Below are positions 1 through 13,575 of a DNA stretch of 64,000 bases, piece after piece. The DNA is from Semisulcospira habei (lineage: Eukaryota > Mollusca > Gastropoda > Semisulcospiridae), in the NCBI GenBank assembly GCA_036245525.1, contig BTPG01000003.1, positions 155,055,233-155,119,232 on the forward strand, read 5' to 3'. The position numbers and the translations under genes are program-made. How positions within the stretch are numbered: the stretch's first letter is position 1; each line of letters begins with the position of its first letter. The notes under the pieces are model-generated. The model searched no databases, was not told where the DNA came from, and was given only the letters and a program-made list of their open reading frames with translations.

Positions 1-1275
1 GACTGTGCTGTTTCCATTGTTCTGAACATACGTATTCATCTGGCTCACTGGTGTTCGTCTGTGACAGGGGTTTAGCAATGTTAAGAAAGTGTTCATTAAA
101 TACATCAGCTGTAAGGTGCGGGGGGACACTCGTTGATTTGCTAGATTGTCCTTTAGTAAATGTGTTAATCACCTGCCACACGCTGCGTATGTCTTTGCCG
201 CCCGCAATAATCTTTTCAGCATAGAGCCTCTGTGCTTTACGTACTAATGATTTAACTATGTTTCGCTGTTTTTTGTACTCGTTAACTTTCTTTTGTTGTT
301 TCAATAGATCTCTTAGTTCCATCGCACTTTTAATCTCATCCGTCAGCCACTCAGGCACAGTGGGGTGTTTAACACGCTTAGTGCGCCTCGGGCATGTCTG
401 TCAAAAACACCGAGGAACTTATACCAGTGGGACAGCGCAACATTGGGATCGTTATAGTTATACACATCGGAAAATGGTGTTTGGGAAAGGTCATGCAAAA
501 AATCATCTTGGTTAAATTTTTTGAATGATCTGTAGAGGATGGTTATATGTTCCTTATGAAATTTCTTTGGCAACTTCGCAGATAATGAAAAACAAATAGG
601 AAAATGATCACTGACAGAGATGCTGGGTAGATAGACATTGCTAAGGGCACTGTCGTTGGTTGTATAAACATGGTCAATTAATGTGGATGAAGTAGCAGTG
701 ACCCTGGTGGGTGACTGAACTACTTGTGTAAGGCCTAAGAACGTTATCATGGATTTCCATGACGTGTTGCCAGGTTTCAATAAATCAACATTAAAATCAC
801 CGAGTATATGTATATCACCCTTGGAGTTTTGTACTTTGTCAACCATTACAACAAAATCATCTTGCCAGGACACTGTAGCTGCGGGGTTTCTATAAATAAA
901 ACATACGAAGGTAGGGGTTGACATGGCGGTTGCTTTTATCTCAAGCCACAGGCTTTCCACATGGGTGGATTCCAGGTCACATCGTCGTGTCACGTTGTTA
1001 GCAATAGTATTGTTAACATAAGCACAAATGCCAGTATGACCAGGCGCTGAAGCATCTCGCCTATGAACGGAGAAATTTTGTATGGTGATAGCTTGGTCAC
1101 TTATATTCTCTGTCAACCTACTTTCTGTAAAGCCAAATATATGATATGGGGAGGGTTGGTTGAGTAGTACTGTAACGTCTGATACTTTACTGCAAAGGTG
1201 ATATACATTGAGGTGGCCTATTCTAAGCAAATGATCGCTGACACTAGTAAACATGTTAGGTAACTTCGCAACCAA
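1..1275 (-). mobile_element. CR1/L2-like LINE, partial copy (LINE copy 1)
   Basis: Minus-strand non-LTR retrotransposon remnant cut by the window start. It holds the endonuclease domain (343-1275) and, at 1-342 in another frame, the linker before the reverse transcriptase. That linker aligns by eye with 6000-6310 of LINE copy 2, sharing for instance the stretch for usage of a basic Lys/Arg-rich segment. The frame break near 343-420 shows that the copy is dead. Coordinates run backwards, so the 5' side of the element is near 1275; nothing convincing of a 5' UTR or ORF1 is visible beyond it. The family placement is an inference from motif style. Confidence 0.85.
343..1275 (-). pseudogene. LINE apurinic-type endonuclease domain, copy 1
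   Basis: 310-residue open frame of an exonuclease-endonuclease-phosphatase domain, which nicks target DNA during target-primed reverse transcription. Visible motifs in order are IGHLNVYHLC near the start, FGFTESRL, a GDFNVDLL segment with the catalytic Asp/Asn, IDHVYTT and the SDHFPICF box with the catalytic His. The frame ends early in a diverged tail where copy 2 continues into the linker and reverse transcriptase, so this is a truncated relic and not a host gene. Confidence 0.85.
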
Positions 1276-1388
1276 ATACTAGTTTCAAATATACTAACAA
1301 ACTAAATGACAGTTTAAACAACAATAAAAGTGTCACTCTGCGGCATGCAGATCAGTGGTCAAAACACAGCACTGAAACATGCGCGAAA

Positions 1389-1425
<37 letters not shown>

Positions 1426-2481
1426 GCAGATCGTAGATGTAAGTAAAAAAAAAGTCTCTGCGTGTGCAAGTAACGTTGCTAAAAACAAAACGCGATGAAG
1501 CGTACCAAAGTAATCTTATTCTATTTGCTACCGACACAGTCAGTGATAAGAATCACTTTAATAGCGACTAAGTTCAATACACAGGCTAACACAGTTTGTA
1601 AAGTCACAGAGGCGCTGCAATTGTCATAATTATACGCGCATTTCGATGAGAATTGCACGCGGGTGTGTCTATCCACACTGACCACTAAGCCAGTCATCAC
1701 ACACTGATCAGTCATCAGGGGTCAAGTGCTAATCCTGAACCTCTTAGTAACAGGATTATGTTGTGTGATTGTATCGCGACTAATCGTCGCAGAGAAAGAC
1801 GCACGCAATGGGTGTCACTGACCCGTTACGGTCTAGCACACAACAAATACGAACTAAACGTGGTTGAGACTCCGTCGTGACGTCACACATTAGACACGTT
1901 AGCTATATCAGAAAAACGTACATGAATCTATATCGTGCAGTAAGTCACCGAATTCTCAGGTACAAATTGAGTTTAAAAATCACTTTGAGTATAGCGTCAA
2001 TATTGAAGGTTCTACTTCGCAATCAAAACTACACACATTTCACAGTTACGACAGCAATAGAGTTCTGTAGTACTAATCAATTGATAATCATGAATTTGAG
2101 CATTTGGATGACATCAGTCCTGTATGAATAATCTCATTCTGGCTCAGATATATGACAGGAACAACAGTCCGACTCAGAGCCAGGACAGCCCGTACCGGCG
2201 CAACCCGAGCGTCTCCCACAACCCTGCCCGGTCAGTGCCAAAGAAGGTTGTGGAAAACAATCAAAATACGCACACCAGCAAGAACCATCCAGGCAACGGG
2301 TCGGAGTGTGGCGCCCATCAGACATCAATCTTCTTTCATATAATGAGAATTACTTATTAGTTTAAACGCGGTGTACACTGTCTAGCAGGGAAAAGAAGTT
2401 GCGCAATTTGCGTCACTAATTCAATGGGAATCTGGTTCTGGTTGTCACGACTAGCAGCGGGTGCCCAGGCACTAGCAGCTA

Positions 2482-2484
<3 letters not shown>
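1276..2484. other. Intergenic, no gene seen
   Basis: No supported gene. It holds a 30-base A run at 1394-1423, with a shorter A run at 1447-1455. The open frames here are short and share nothing with a family I recognise. Confidence 0.5.

Positions 2485-3489
<1,005 letters not shown>

Positions 3490-3546
<57 letters not shown>
3490..3546. repeat. (GA)n microsatellite
   Basis: 57 bp of GA repeat between the LINE fragment (ends 3489) and the 3' end of a SINE (starts about 3547). Confidence 0.95.
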
Positions 3547-3548
<2 letters not shown>

Positions 3549-3963
3549 TGATGATAAATAATAATAATAATACCGTTATTATATAGGCGCTTTTTCTCAA
3601 TTTTGGGGAAATCGACTCAAAGCGCCGCGCCTGAAACCCAACACACACACTCACGAAACAGACACGGATTTACGCCATTTAAGACAAACACAGTACAAGA
3701 CAAACGAAGGGCCAGTCAGCCGCTACTGAAGTTACAGAGATTTTTGATCGCTTGTATTTGAAATTTGTAAAGTGGCCTGAGACCGGTACCAAAGTGTGGG
3801 GGGTGGAAGAACCGGAGTACCCGGAGAAAGAACCCCCGACGGTCCGCCCGAATTAACGGTGACACTTACCAGAGGAGAAAAGTCCAACGCCGGGACCCGG
3901 TATCGAACCACGCACCTTTGGCATTGGTGGCAGGCGCCTTAACCACTGCGCCACGGACCGCCC
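3547..3963 (-). mobile_element. tRNA-derived SINE, family 1, full length
   Basis: Read on the minus strand it starts with a tRNA-like head at 3963. A box-like TGGCGCAGTGGTTAAGG lies at 3953-3937 and the B box GGTTCGATACC at 3909-3899, a spacing fit for an internal RNA polymerase III promoter. A body with a conserved CACCGTTAATTCGGGCGGAC block follows. The 3' end has GCGCTTTGAG and AAAGCGCCTATATAAT and a (TTA)n tail. A 5'-truncated relative lies at 35503-35853 on the plus strand and matches both body and tail. The B-box and the second copy make this a SINE and not a tRNA gene. Confidence 0.85.
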
Positions 3964-4150
3964 CAAAATTATGATGACGATGAAACGTTTTTATTCAGGA
4001 TAAAAAGTTTTAGGCATAGCAATGCCTATCTTCCAACTGTCCTGCTACTCTACACATATAAAAATACATCAGACGATACATAAAAAATAAAACATATGTA
4101 AGTAATAAGACCCATCACCACTCAGAGGGAAAAAAAAGAAATAAAAAAAG

Positions 4151-4255
<105 letters not shown>

Positions 4256-4387
4256 GGTATGAACCTGACATGTTAATGCAGACAGTCGAACTATTACATA
4301 ATCTGCAGCAACAGTAGAAGAGTATTAGTTAGTAGGAAACTTGTCACTAAAAATACGAATAGTAGCATAAGGGAGCCGAACATACTA

Positions 4388-4744
4388 TTACTTCTGAAGT
4401 AAATATTTATGGAGGCGATCTTTGAAGACGCTAATCTTACAAATTGATTTCAGGTGTGGAGGTAACATATTCCACGCTTTAGCGCCTGAAAAAGACAGGT
4501 TGGTTTTACAGATGTCTAATCTAATTTTTGGAAGGTGGATAGAGCTATTTCTCGTGTTTTTCCTATTATTGTCGGAAAATATAGTTTTTAGATAGGGTGG
4601 GGCTTTTCCGTGCATGATCTTGTGCAGTAGAACACAGCGATTAAATTCCAACTGTTTCTTCAATGTTAGTAACTTGAGAGATTTTAATTTTTCATCAGTC
4701 GAAGTAGGACCGGGAAGTATTAATTTAATGCCCCGACGATACAA
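4388..4744 (-). pseudogene. LINE polyprotein C-terminus, copy 2
   Basis: 118-residue continuation of the reverse transcriptase frame after a frameshift in an A run near 4755. It contains MHGKAPPYL, PKIRLDICKTNLSFSGAKAWN and LPPHL, the pattern shared by the other LINE tails in this window. Stop at 4388, followed by the 3' UTR. Confidence 0.82.
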
Positions 4745-4748
4745 GGAA

Positions 4749-5816
4749 TTAACTTTTTTTCATGTGAACTTCGCTGCATCCATCCCAGACGGTAGAACTG
4801 TAGTCACAACGCGTTTTGATATGCGCATGGAAAAAGAGTTTACGGATATCAGTATTAAATATATGGCGTAGTTTTGATAACAGGAACAGATTTTTGGAGA
4901 TTGTTTTGCATATAGAGTCAGTATGCGGCTCCCAGCTTAATTGGTTGTCCACTATAACGCCTAATAAGCGATGCCTAGTTACTTGTTCTACAAGCTGGCT
5001 ATCTAAGGAGAGTGTTAAAGGTGGTATGCCTTGCTGGTGTTTCTGACGTGTAGTAACTAACATGCTCTTTGTCTTTGGAATACTAATAATCATGTGATTA
5101 TCACTGCACCAGCCTGCTACTTCATCAAGACTTTGTTGGAGTACCTTATTAATGGTTGCGATATCTTTATCAGATGTGTGTATGGTCGTGTCATCTGCGA
5201 ACAGGTCGCAGTTTGCGTCTAAATGAGATATGCACAGTGGCAGATCATTAATAAATAGTTTAAATAATAAGGGATCTAGAATGGACCCCTGTGGAACACC
5301 GCAAGTTACTAAACCATCAGAGGAATATTTGCCATTTAGCAGTACTTTCTGCGTTCTGTCCCTGTGATAGGAAGATATAAAGGAGACAGTATTTGAGTCA
5401 ATGTGATAGAATGGTAGTTTTCTTTTTAGTAGGATAGAGTGGTTGACAAGATCAAAAGCTTTTTTCAGGTCAAGAAAGATTGTACCTGATACTTTACTGT
5501 CATTTATGGCAGAGAGCCATTTATCAATTAAATGATTGAGGGCAGTTTGGCATGAATGTAGAGGTCGAAATCCTGATTGTGCTGCAGTTATCGGATGGTT
5601 TTGCTCCAGAAAGTTTAAAAGATGAGTATGGATATGTTTCTCGAGCGGTTTTGAAATACAGGTTAATATGGAAATGGGTCTGTACTCGTTTAGGTTGCAT
5701 AAATGTTTGCTTTTAGGAAGAGGGATTACCTTCGCTTTTTTTAGCTCGTCGGGAAAAACGTTATGTCTGATCGATAAATTATAAATAAAGGTCAGGGATT
5801 CGACGACGTAGGGCAA
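4749..5816 (-). pseudogene. LINE reverse transcriptase, copy 2
   Basis: 355-residue reverse transcriptase core. Visible blocks in order are KAKVIPLPKSK and EYRPISIL, then SGFRPLHSCQTAL, motif A FLDLKKAFDLVNH with the first catalytic Asp, motif B CGVPQGSILDPLLF (family form usually GPLLF), motif C FADDTT with the catalytic Asp pair, then KTKSMLVTTRQKHQ and HRLLGVIVDNQLSW in the thumb region. The catalytic residues are intact but the frame is broken at both ends, so no complete product is possible. Confidence 0.9.
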
Positions 5817-5824
5817 AGGTAGTT

Positions 5825-7336
5825 TTAAAATTTGACTATTAATACCATCTGGACCGCAAGACGATTAATTTTGTTCTTTAAACTGGAAATAGATTTGTCT
5901 ACATCTAGGACAGTCATAAGCGGTACTAAAAATGGGCCGCAGGCTTTCTGTTGACTATGGTGACGTAGCTGATGAGAGCAAGTGTAGTTTACAGGGTTAG
6001 GTGTATTTGACTTCGCCAGAGTTTGAGCAACAGTTATGAAGTGAGCGTTGAACGCATCAGCAGTAAGATCGGGCGGAATATTAGGCGATCGTTTACTGTT
6101 ACCTTTGGTGAAATTGTTTATTACTTGCCAGACTGAACGGATGTCTTTGCCGTCGGCAATAACTTGTTCTGCATTTTGCCTCTGTGCTTTACGAACTAGA
6201 GATTTGACATGCTTTCGCTGCTTTTTGTATTCAGTAAATTTCTTGTCTCGTTTTAATTCATCTCTTACTTCCATTGCTTGTTTTATCTCACCAGAGAGCC
6301 ATTTTGGCATCACAGGATATTTGACGCGTTTGATTGGCTTAGGCGCGTGTCTATCCAGAACGGCGAGAAACAGCTCGTACCAGCGTGACAGGGCATCGTT
6401 AGGGTTTTTGCAGTTTTGTATATCATAAAATGGTACTAAAGATAGGTCATATAAAAAAGCAGTTTGGTCGAATTTTTTAAAACATCTATACATTATGGTA
6501 GGGTGTCCTTTGATTGACTGTTTAGCTAACCTAACAGACAACGTAAAACAAACAGGAAAGTGATCACTAATGGAAATAATAGGTACGCTAACATTTTTTA
6601 CAACGCAGACGTTTGTGGTATATACATGGTCTATCAGTGTTGAAGATGAGAAAGTAACTCTAGTAGGTGACTGGACAAGCTGTTTCAACCCTAACAAATT
6701 CAACATGGATCTCCACGAAGTGTGTCCTTGCTTTTGCAATTCTATGTTGAAGTCTCCCAAGATATGTACATCACCTTTGGACTCCTGAACCACATCCATC
6801 ATTAATACAAACTCGTCCTGCCAGGAGGCTGAGGCCGCTGGGTTTCTATATACAAAACCTATCAGAACAGACGAGGACTTGGTCGTTTTAACTTCTAACC
6901 ACGTGCATTCTATATTAGGGGATTCTAAATCACAACGCCTCTTTACATAGTTGTTGATGGAATTGTGTACGTACACTGCTAGGCCAGTATGGCCGGGGGC
7001 AAATGCATCTCGCCTGAGAATGGAGTAATTGTATATAGTTATAGCATGGTCACTAATGTTAGCTGTTAGACGAGATTCCGTAAATCCAAACATGTGAAAT
7101 GGTGAGGACTGGTTTAGGAGAATAGTTATATCTGGTATTTTGTGACAAAGGTGATACAGATTAAGATGACCGATATTTAAAAAAGGAATGCTGTTGCCAC
7201 CTGTTGACATATTAAAGGGGAACGTATAGACTGTCAAGCAAAACAAAGCAAAAACAATAATAACAACAAATACAAAAGTAAACAAAAACAAGAAAAACAA
7301 TGTGTGGGTTGAAGAAGAAAAAAATCGTGTAAACAC
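5825..7336 (-). pseudogene. LINE endonuclease plus linker, copy 2
   Basis: 503-residue open frame. The first ~40 residues are hydrophobic and probably 5' UTR read-through; the domain proper begins around IGHLNLYHLC. Endonuclease motifs are FGFTESRL, LGDFNIEL, IDHVYTT and ISDHFPVCF. A basic linker rich in Lys/Arg follows (KRVKYPVMPKWL, later RKHVKSLVRKAQRQNAEQ), then a segment entering the reverse transcriptase (SISSLKNKINRL). The frame breaks there, where related elements read on into a KSxGxDGI-type motif. Confidence 0.87.
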
Positions 7337-7948
7337 CTAGCATGTAATTACACAACATAAAGTGTCTAAGTATCCAATTGGTACTAGAGGATTCCAATAG
7401 TCAAAAGCTGTAGGCGGTTCAAACAAACTATCACACGCTCAAACAATCTTCACACGTGACTGCTGGCGGTGACTAGGGCAATCACAGCAGATAACACGCG
7501 GTCAATACAATCCGTCACTCCTTTGTTTGGATTAGCTGTGTCGCCGACTGAGAAACCACTCGAGTATTGAATTGTTTCAGCCTGCAGAGACGCACTGGTT
7601 AGCTTTTCTCCGGAAAGCAGGGATAAGCAAGGTTGTCTTGCAACGCAATAAAAGTCCACCGTGCTCTATGTTATAGTCCAGTCACAGGTTTGAAGATAGG
7701 TTCCTTTGGGTCCATGCAACACCATACGTAGTTGTAATAGTTACCGTGTACGAAGAAAAAGTCACATTCGTGGTATAATTGAGACGTCATGCAACAGTCT
7801 GTGATAATAAGTTTATGCAAAAGCAAATCAACTTGTCAATCTAAAACGTCATAAAAGTCATTATGTCTGAAAGTCTATGTTTACTATTAAAAATAAAGCA
7901 ATGGATGACATCATCCTCCACTCCAAATATCAGATCAGTGCTGACATT
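7337..7948. other. Possible LINE 5' flank, no gene
   Basis: May include the 5' UTR of LINE copy 2, but no matching flank was found near copy 1 to prove it. No coding frame is supported. Confidence 0.4.
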
Positions 7949-8508
7949 GTGTCGAAAAGACTCTCACAACAGTTAATAGAAAATGTAATGAAGAGTCTCT
8001 GTCACACAATTTTGTATCTGCATGGTCTCATTCGCTAAATCATTGTTTATTATTGTGTCGCAGTGACTCACATAAAATGAAGCTTAGATGATGTTATGAG
8101 GAGTCTCTGTGACTCAATTCTGTATCAATATAGTTTCATCATGGTTTCCATTGTGTCGCACTGGCAGCGACTCACACAACACCAAGATTCATTAATGTTA
8201 GGAAGAGTCTCTGTGATACAATCTTGTATCAGCATAATTTGTATCAGCATAGTTTGATATGCTAAATCATCGCATATTATTGTGTCGCAGTGACACAAAT
8301 AACATTAAGTTTTGTTAATGTCATTAAGAGTCTCTGTGACACAATCTTGTGAACTGTACTGTACTGTTTCATAAATCGTTGCAGCATACACTGTGTCGCA
8401 GCGACTCATATAACATTAAATATAGTTAATGTTATGAAGAGTCTCTGTGACACAATCTTGTATCGGCATTGTCTGACGAAATCGAGGTTTGAATTGTGTC
8501 GCACTGGC
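7949..8508. repeat. Minisatellite with ~98-129-bp units
   Basis: GTGTCG starts recur at 7949, 8055, 8153, 8282, 8393 and 8496. Each unit has GTGTCGCAGTGACTCA, a short AATGTTAT/ATAACATT inverted repeat, then GAGTCTCTGTGACACAATCT. Unit length varies from 98 to 129 bp and copies are diverged. Confidence 0.85.
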
Positions 8509-8522
8509 TAGAGAGAGAGAGA

Positions 8523-8640
8523 TTAAAATGAAATGAAATGCAAACTTTATTTACCAACAGATAAAGTAATTAGCATAAAGGCCATTTTCATGCTTGCCAT
8601 TGCTACACTGCAACAAAAAAAAAAAAAAAAAAAAAAAGGC
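8523..8640 (-). mobile_element. LINE 3'-end fragment (GAAAT-type tail)
   Basis: On the minus strand it ends in AAATAAAGTTTGCATTTC with an imperfect (ATTTC)n tail. It is only ~115 bp long, extending to a poly-A/T run and CA repeats. Shares the TTGC..AC block with neighbouring fragments. Confidence 0.7.
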
Positions 8641-8666
8641 AAGACATACATCGAGATACAAAATAT

Positions 8667-8784
8667 AGTTTAAGCACACACACAGACACACACACACGCA
8701 CACACACACTGACACACGCACATACACACACACACACACACACACGCACACACAGACACGCGTGCATGCACGCACACACGCCCG

Positions 8785-8833
<49 letters not shown>

Positions 8834-8859
8834 GCATTCACCGAGAGAGAGAGAGGGGG

Positions 8860-8942
<83 letters not shown>
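8667..8942. repeat. Compound (CA)n then (GA)n microsatellite
   Basis: CA-rich repeat with CGCA and GACA variants (pure CA about 8790-8832), then GA from about 8843 to 8942. Long Cys-Val or Arg-Glu frames here are repeat translations. Confidence 0.95.

Positions 8943-9400
<458 letters not shown>

Positions 9401-9465
<65 letters not shown>
9401..9465. repeat. (GA)n microsatellite
   Basis: 65 bp of GA with one GATA interruption, next to the (ATG)n tail of LINE copy 3. Confidence 0.95.
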
Positions 9466-9470
<5 letters not shown>

Positions 9471-9730
9471 GATGATGATGATGATGATGATGAAACTTTA
9501 TTTTTCAACGGTAAAAAGTTTTGACAGAAAGCAAATCGTCATTTTACAAACGTGCCGTTGCTAACATCTACAGCATAAAAAAGGGGAAACTATAAAAATA
9601 TATGTACATACAAAACCCAATAGTATCATTATATACAGAAAAAATAATAACACTCATCACACACACATGCACACACGCACGCACGCGCGCGCGCCGCTCG
9701 CACATACACCCACACATACAAACAAACACG

Positions 9731-9791
<61 letters not shown>
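9731..9791. repeat. (CA)n microsatellite
   Basis: 61 bp CA run in the LINE copy 3 3' UTR. Confidence 0.95.
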
Positions 9792-9792
<1 letters not shown>

Positions 9793-9846
9793 AAACCATC
9801 TTATGAAATACACGAGGTAAGGAAATATTACAGTACCTGAGAAGTA

Positions 9847-11198
9847 CTAAGTTTGACTCAGGTAATCAGAAAGTTTTGTTTTAAAACTTCCTGGTGAGGT
9901 AATAGTTTTCAAATGTGCAGGGATTGAATTCCAAGCAAACGGACCAGAGAATGACATACTAATTTTAAAAAGGTCGATTCTTGGCAGTGGTAAGGTTAAG
10001 GTATTGTTTCTTGAGGTCCGTTCACGTTCTTGGTGAGATATAAATTTAGTGATTAGATACTGGGGTGTCATATTGTTCAGTATCTCATGCATAAAGACGC
10101 ATTTGTTTAAAGTAAGTTGCTGACGCAGACCGAGAATGTTTAAATGTCTAAATTTGTCTGTGGTAGGGATGGGACGTCTATCTATCATTTTTACAGCTCT
10201 TTTGTATATGGAGTTTAACCTCTTCATGTGGACATCACTGCAGCCGTCCCACACTGTGGAGATATAATCAACGTAGGACTTTATATGAGCATGAAAAAAC
10301 AATTTACGGTTATTTGTATCCGTTACATGTCTAAGCTGGGACAATAAGAAAGTGTTTTAGCAATGGTGCATTTATATGGGTCTCCCAGCACAGTTGTTCA
10401 TCAACATGTATTCCTAAGAATTTACGCTCAGTGACTTGTTCAAGAGGTTCATCGTTTAATTGAAATTGTAATGCCTGTAGTCGGCGTTGATGTTTTTGAC
10501 GCGTGGCGATTAAGATACTCTTTGTTTTAGCTGGGTGAAGAACTATATGGTTCTGTCTACACCAGTCAGATACCTCATTGAGACTGCATTGTAAACTATG
10601 GCTAATGTCCGTCGTTTTTTTTACCAGAAACATGAAACTCGTATCGTCAGCAAATAGATTGCAAATTAACGTCAGAATTAGTGATATGCAATGGTAGATG
10701 ATTGATAAATAGTATGAATAAAAGAGATCCAAAAATAGATCCATGGGGGACGCCGTATTTTACATTTCCTTGCTTAGAGTATCTTCGTACACCATTTGTT
10801 TTCTGTCTTCGAGATATGATCGGAAGAATGCTATGGCGGTTGCGTTCAAGTGATAAACTGTTTGCTTATTTAGGAGAATGTCATGGTCCACAAGGTCAAA
10901 CGCCTTTTTAAGGTCTAAGAAAACTGCTCCTGACATCAGGCTTTTATTGATTGATTCCAGCCAGCTGTCTACAATATGTGTCAGTGCTGACTGACAAGAA
11001 TGTTTCGGTCTAAAACCAGACTGGTGAATATTAAGTAATTTACCTTTCTCCAGAACGTCAAGGAGATGTTTTTGAATTTGTTTTTCCAAGGGGTTTTGAC
11101 AAAGCTGACAGAATGGAGATTGGACGATAGTTATTGATATCTTCAAGATCTTTAGATTTAGGGATTGGGATTACCTTTGCTTCTTTAAGAATGGTTGG

Positions 11199-11200
<2 letters not shown>
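9847..11200 (-). pseudogene. LINE reverse transcriptase remnant, copy 3
   Basis: Four collinear frames of one reverse transcriptase. Near 11200-11060: EAKVIPIPKSKDLEDINNYR; 11146-10760: SGFRPKHSCQSAL and motif A FLDLKKAFDLVDH; 10744-10331: motif C NLFADDT and KTKSILIATRQKHQ; 10344-9847: HMKRLNSIYKRAVK, then PRIDLFKISMSFSGPFAWN. Motif B is lost to the shift between the second and third frames. At least three frameshifts; dead copy. Confidence 0.87.
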
Positions 11201-11203
<3 letters not shown>

Positions 11204-11285
<82 letters not shown>

Positions 11286-11301
11286 CAGAGAGACAGAGAC
11301 A

Positions 11302-11335
<34 letters not shown>

Positions 11336-11352
11336 CATAGAAAGAGAGAGAG
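11204..11352. repeat. (GA)n microsatellite with GACA interruptions
   Basis: Pure GA to about 11276, then GAGACA variants to 11352. Abuts the truncated end of LINE copy 3. Confidence 0.95.
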
Positions 11353-11547
11353 TGCACAAAGCAAAATAGCCCATATTCGGCATCTGGTCCAATAGTACGG
11401 GCTCATGCTACCGTTCTCATCATTTAACCCTTTACTCCTGCCGGTTGGTATTTCACACCTGACATTTTCAATCATTTCTCTTCTTACCGCCCATTGCTGT
11501 AGACCCCAGGCCATTTCAAGTCACAGCAGTTTTTACCTGAAGTAGCC

Positions 11548-11753
11548 TGGAACCCTTTCACTACCAGCGGACGCAAAAAAAATGACGTCTTTGAAAGCAG
11601 GGTAAATTCAATAACGAATAACCCCGTCAATTCAAGAGGGTCCGCAAGAGGCAAAGAATCTCATGAGCCCCCGCATTTGCGGGGGCTCATGAGGTTCTTT
11701 GCCTCTTGCAGTTGGGTTGTGTTCGCATTTTTTTCCGGAAGTGAAGGTGTTAA
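11548..11753. mobile_element. TTAA foldback element, family B
   Basis: Terminal CCCTTTCACTACCAGC and GGAAGTGAAGGTGTTAA, with a central hairpin around GAGCCCCCGCA and its complement, flanked by GCAAGAGGCA / TGCCTCTTGC. Right TTAA at 11750-11753; the left tetramer is decayed. Confidence 0.75.
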
Positions 11754-12789
11754 TTTTGTTATCTTGTTATCTTGCAAAATCCATTTTCACCCATTGTAGC
11801 TTTTACCAGAAATTCCACTTAAGTATGTTGGCATTTTGCCACAAGGAATGTGATTTCAAGAAATGAGTATGAACAAATATTGACCATTTTCGACCAGGTT
11901 CGAACATTTCGGAGATTCCGTTTGAATAGCATATCGGTATGTCTATTCATGAGGCCAAAAGCTGTTTTTTTCGAGGCACTAAATAAATTACAAGTCTCGG
12001 GCGATGGACCAACCATGACACATGCGTCGACAAGGGTATAGTGCCTGTTCTCACCTGCCGTTTAAAGATGATGCTTTATCATGGCAGCTCACAGTAGGTG
12101 TCTGGTTAGTTTTCGCCCTTTAACACAGAGATCGATCTATCGTGATCCCTAGTAGCATGAAGCGGAAATGTTACGTCGTATTTTGGACTCACTTTTTGGT
12201 CGCAAATTTGCTTCTTTGCACCAACACAGGACGGTCCGGCGACTATGATTTTTTGGTCACAGGAGCCCTTCCGGCGACGAAAATGAATGCGGAGATGCGA
12301 CGGTCGCATCATGGTCACATTTAGGTTTCATTTGCGACGATCGCAGTATGGTCGCGTTTAGGGCTTATTTGTGACGGTCACCGGAGAGTTGCAGTAAGGG
12401 CTCACAGGGACCGTCGCAGGATGGTCGCATTTGGGCTTCATTGTGACCCCACCCTTTTCCCACCCTTATTTGTTCCTCAAACAATATTTTCATGCATAAT
12501 AATTACAAGAGTCAAGCCTGAGTCAAACATTAGGCATTTTTCTACAAAGAGGCACACTGTACAATGCATTACAAATGATTCCTTGGACAAAATGTCTACT
12601 TAGTCTATCTAAAGCTTGACAGAAACTGTCATGAAAAAAACAATCTGAAGAAAAATGTAATAACTGCAAACAAACCAAACATAAAACTGTAAATATGACC
12701 AATTGTGTTTAATTATTCTTGATCATTTATAACAGTAAATATATATTTTCCATTTTTCTTCATGTCTTTCACACTCACTGAGTTATCAT
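11754..12789. other. Intergenic with diverged ~37-bp repeats
   Basis: No gene. Around 12225-12450 there are imperfect repeats of ATGGTCGCATTTAGG and TTTGCGACGGTCGCA. The remainder is AT-rich and unremarkable. Confidence 0.5.
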
Positions 12790-13575
12790 GGCTCTAAAAA
12801 CAAAAAAGGCAAAGCCATTATGGCTCACGTGTATGAACTATTTACATATGTGTGACCTTTGTGACAATAAGTAAAAGGTTGGCTTCAACACCAGCAAAAT
12901 CCATGTTTTCTCAAAATGTAAGCATTTTTCAGATATCTGTCCACCCCAGTGACCCTTGACCTTTGTGATGAGTCGACTAAATTAATATGCATAGGAAGGT
13001 CTTATCATCAGCTACCGTTGTGCCAAATTTGATTGAAAATTTTGCACAAATGTTGATAATACCTACAATTTTATCAAACATTTCCTGGCCTCTTGTGACC
13101 CTTGACCTTTCCGATGGGTCGTCCAAATTAGTATTCGTAGATAGGTCTTACCATCAGACATCTCTGTACCCCATTTGGGTGTAAAGTTGTGAATAGTATT
13201 TGAGAAAAAAACATCAATTGTCAAAATATGACTACTTTGGGCCAATTTCCTGAGCTCTTGTGACCCTTGGCCTTTCCGAGGGATAAACCAAATTAGTATG
13301 CATAGAAAGGTCTTACCATCAGGCATCTCTGTACCAAGTTTGGGTTTGAAGTTGTGAATATTACTTGAAAAACAATCTGTTGTCAAAATAAGGCTATTTT
13401 GGACCTATTTCCTGAGCTCTTGTGACCCTTGACCTTTCCGAGGGGTCATCCAAATTAGTATGCATAGATAGGTCTTACTATCAGGTATCTCTTTAGCAAG
13501 TTTGCGTTTGAAGTTGTGAATAGTATTTGAGACTAAACATCTTTCGTCAAAATATGGCTATATATATATAGTTCA
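12790..13575. repeat. ~165-bp tandem satellite with DR1-like motif
   Basis: Repeat starts at GACCCTTG recur at 12951, 13097, 13262 and 13424. Units also share AAATTAGTATGCATAGA, GGTCTTACCATCAG, ATCTCTGTACC and GAAGTTGTGAATA. The first unit is most diverged. TGACCCTTGACCT, present in three units, reads AGGTCAAGGGTCA on the minus strand. Confidence 0.85.

Larger units (their letters stand above)
9466..11203 (-). mobile_element. 5'-truncated LINE in (GA)n (LINE copy 3)
   Basis: Minus-strand LINE from its 3' end at 9466 ((CAT)n tail, AAATAAAGTTTC core, CAACGG/CCGTTG stem at 9506 and 9555) to an abrupt 5' truncation in the reverse transcriptase at about 11203. GA repeats abut both ends (9401-9465 and 11204 on). 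A (CA)n tract lies in the 3' UTR. Distinct in sequence from copy 2 although of the same group. Confidence 0.87.

Noticed and set aside
3899..3963. A tRNA gene
   Set aside because: A and B boxes are present, but the sequence continues into a repeated SINE body with a (TTA)n tail, and a second copy exists.
12951..13437. Bona fide enhancer
   Set aside because: The DR1 motif is in a tandem satellite; function cannot be claimed from sequence alone, so it is listed only as a finding.
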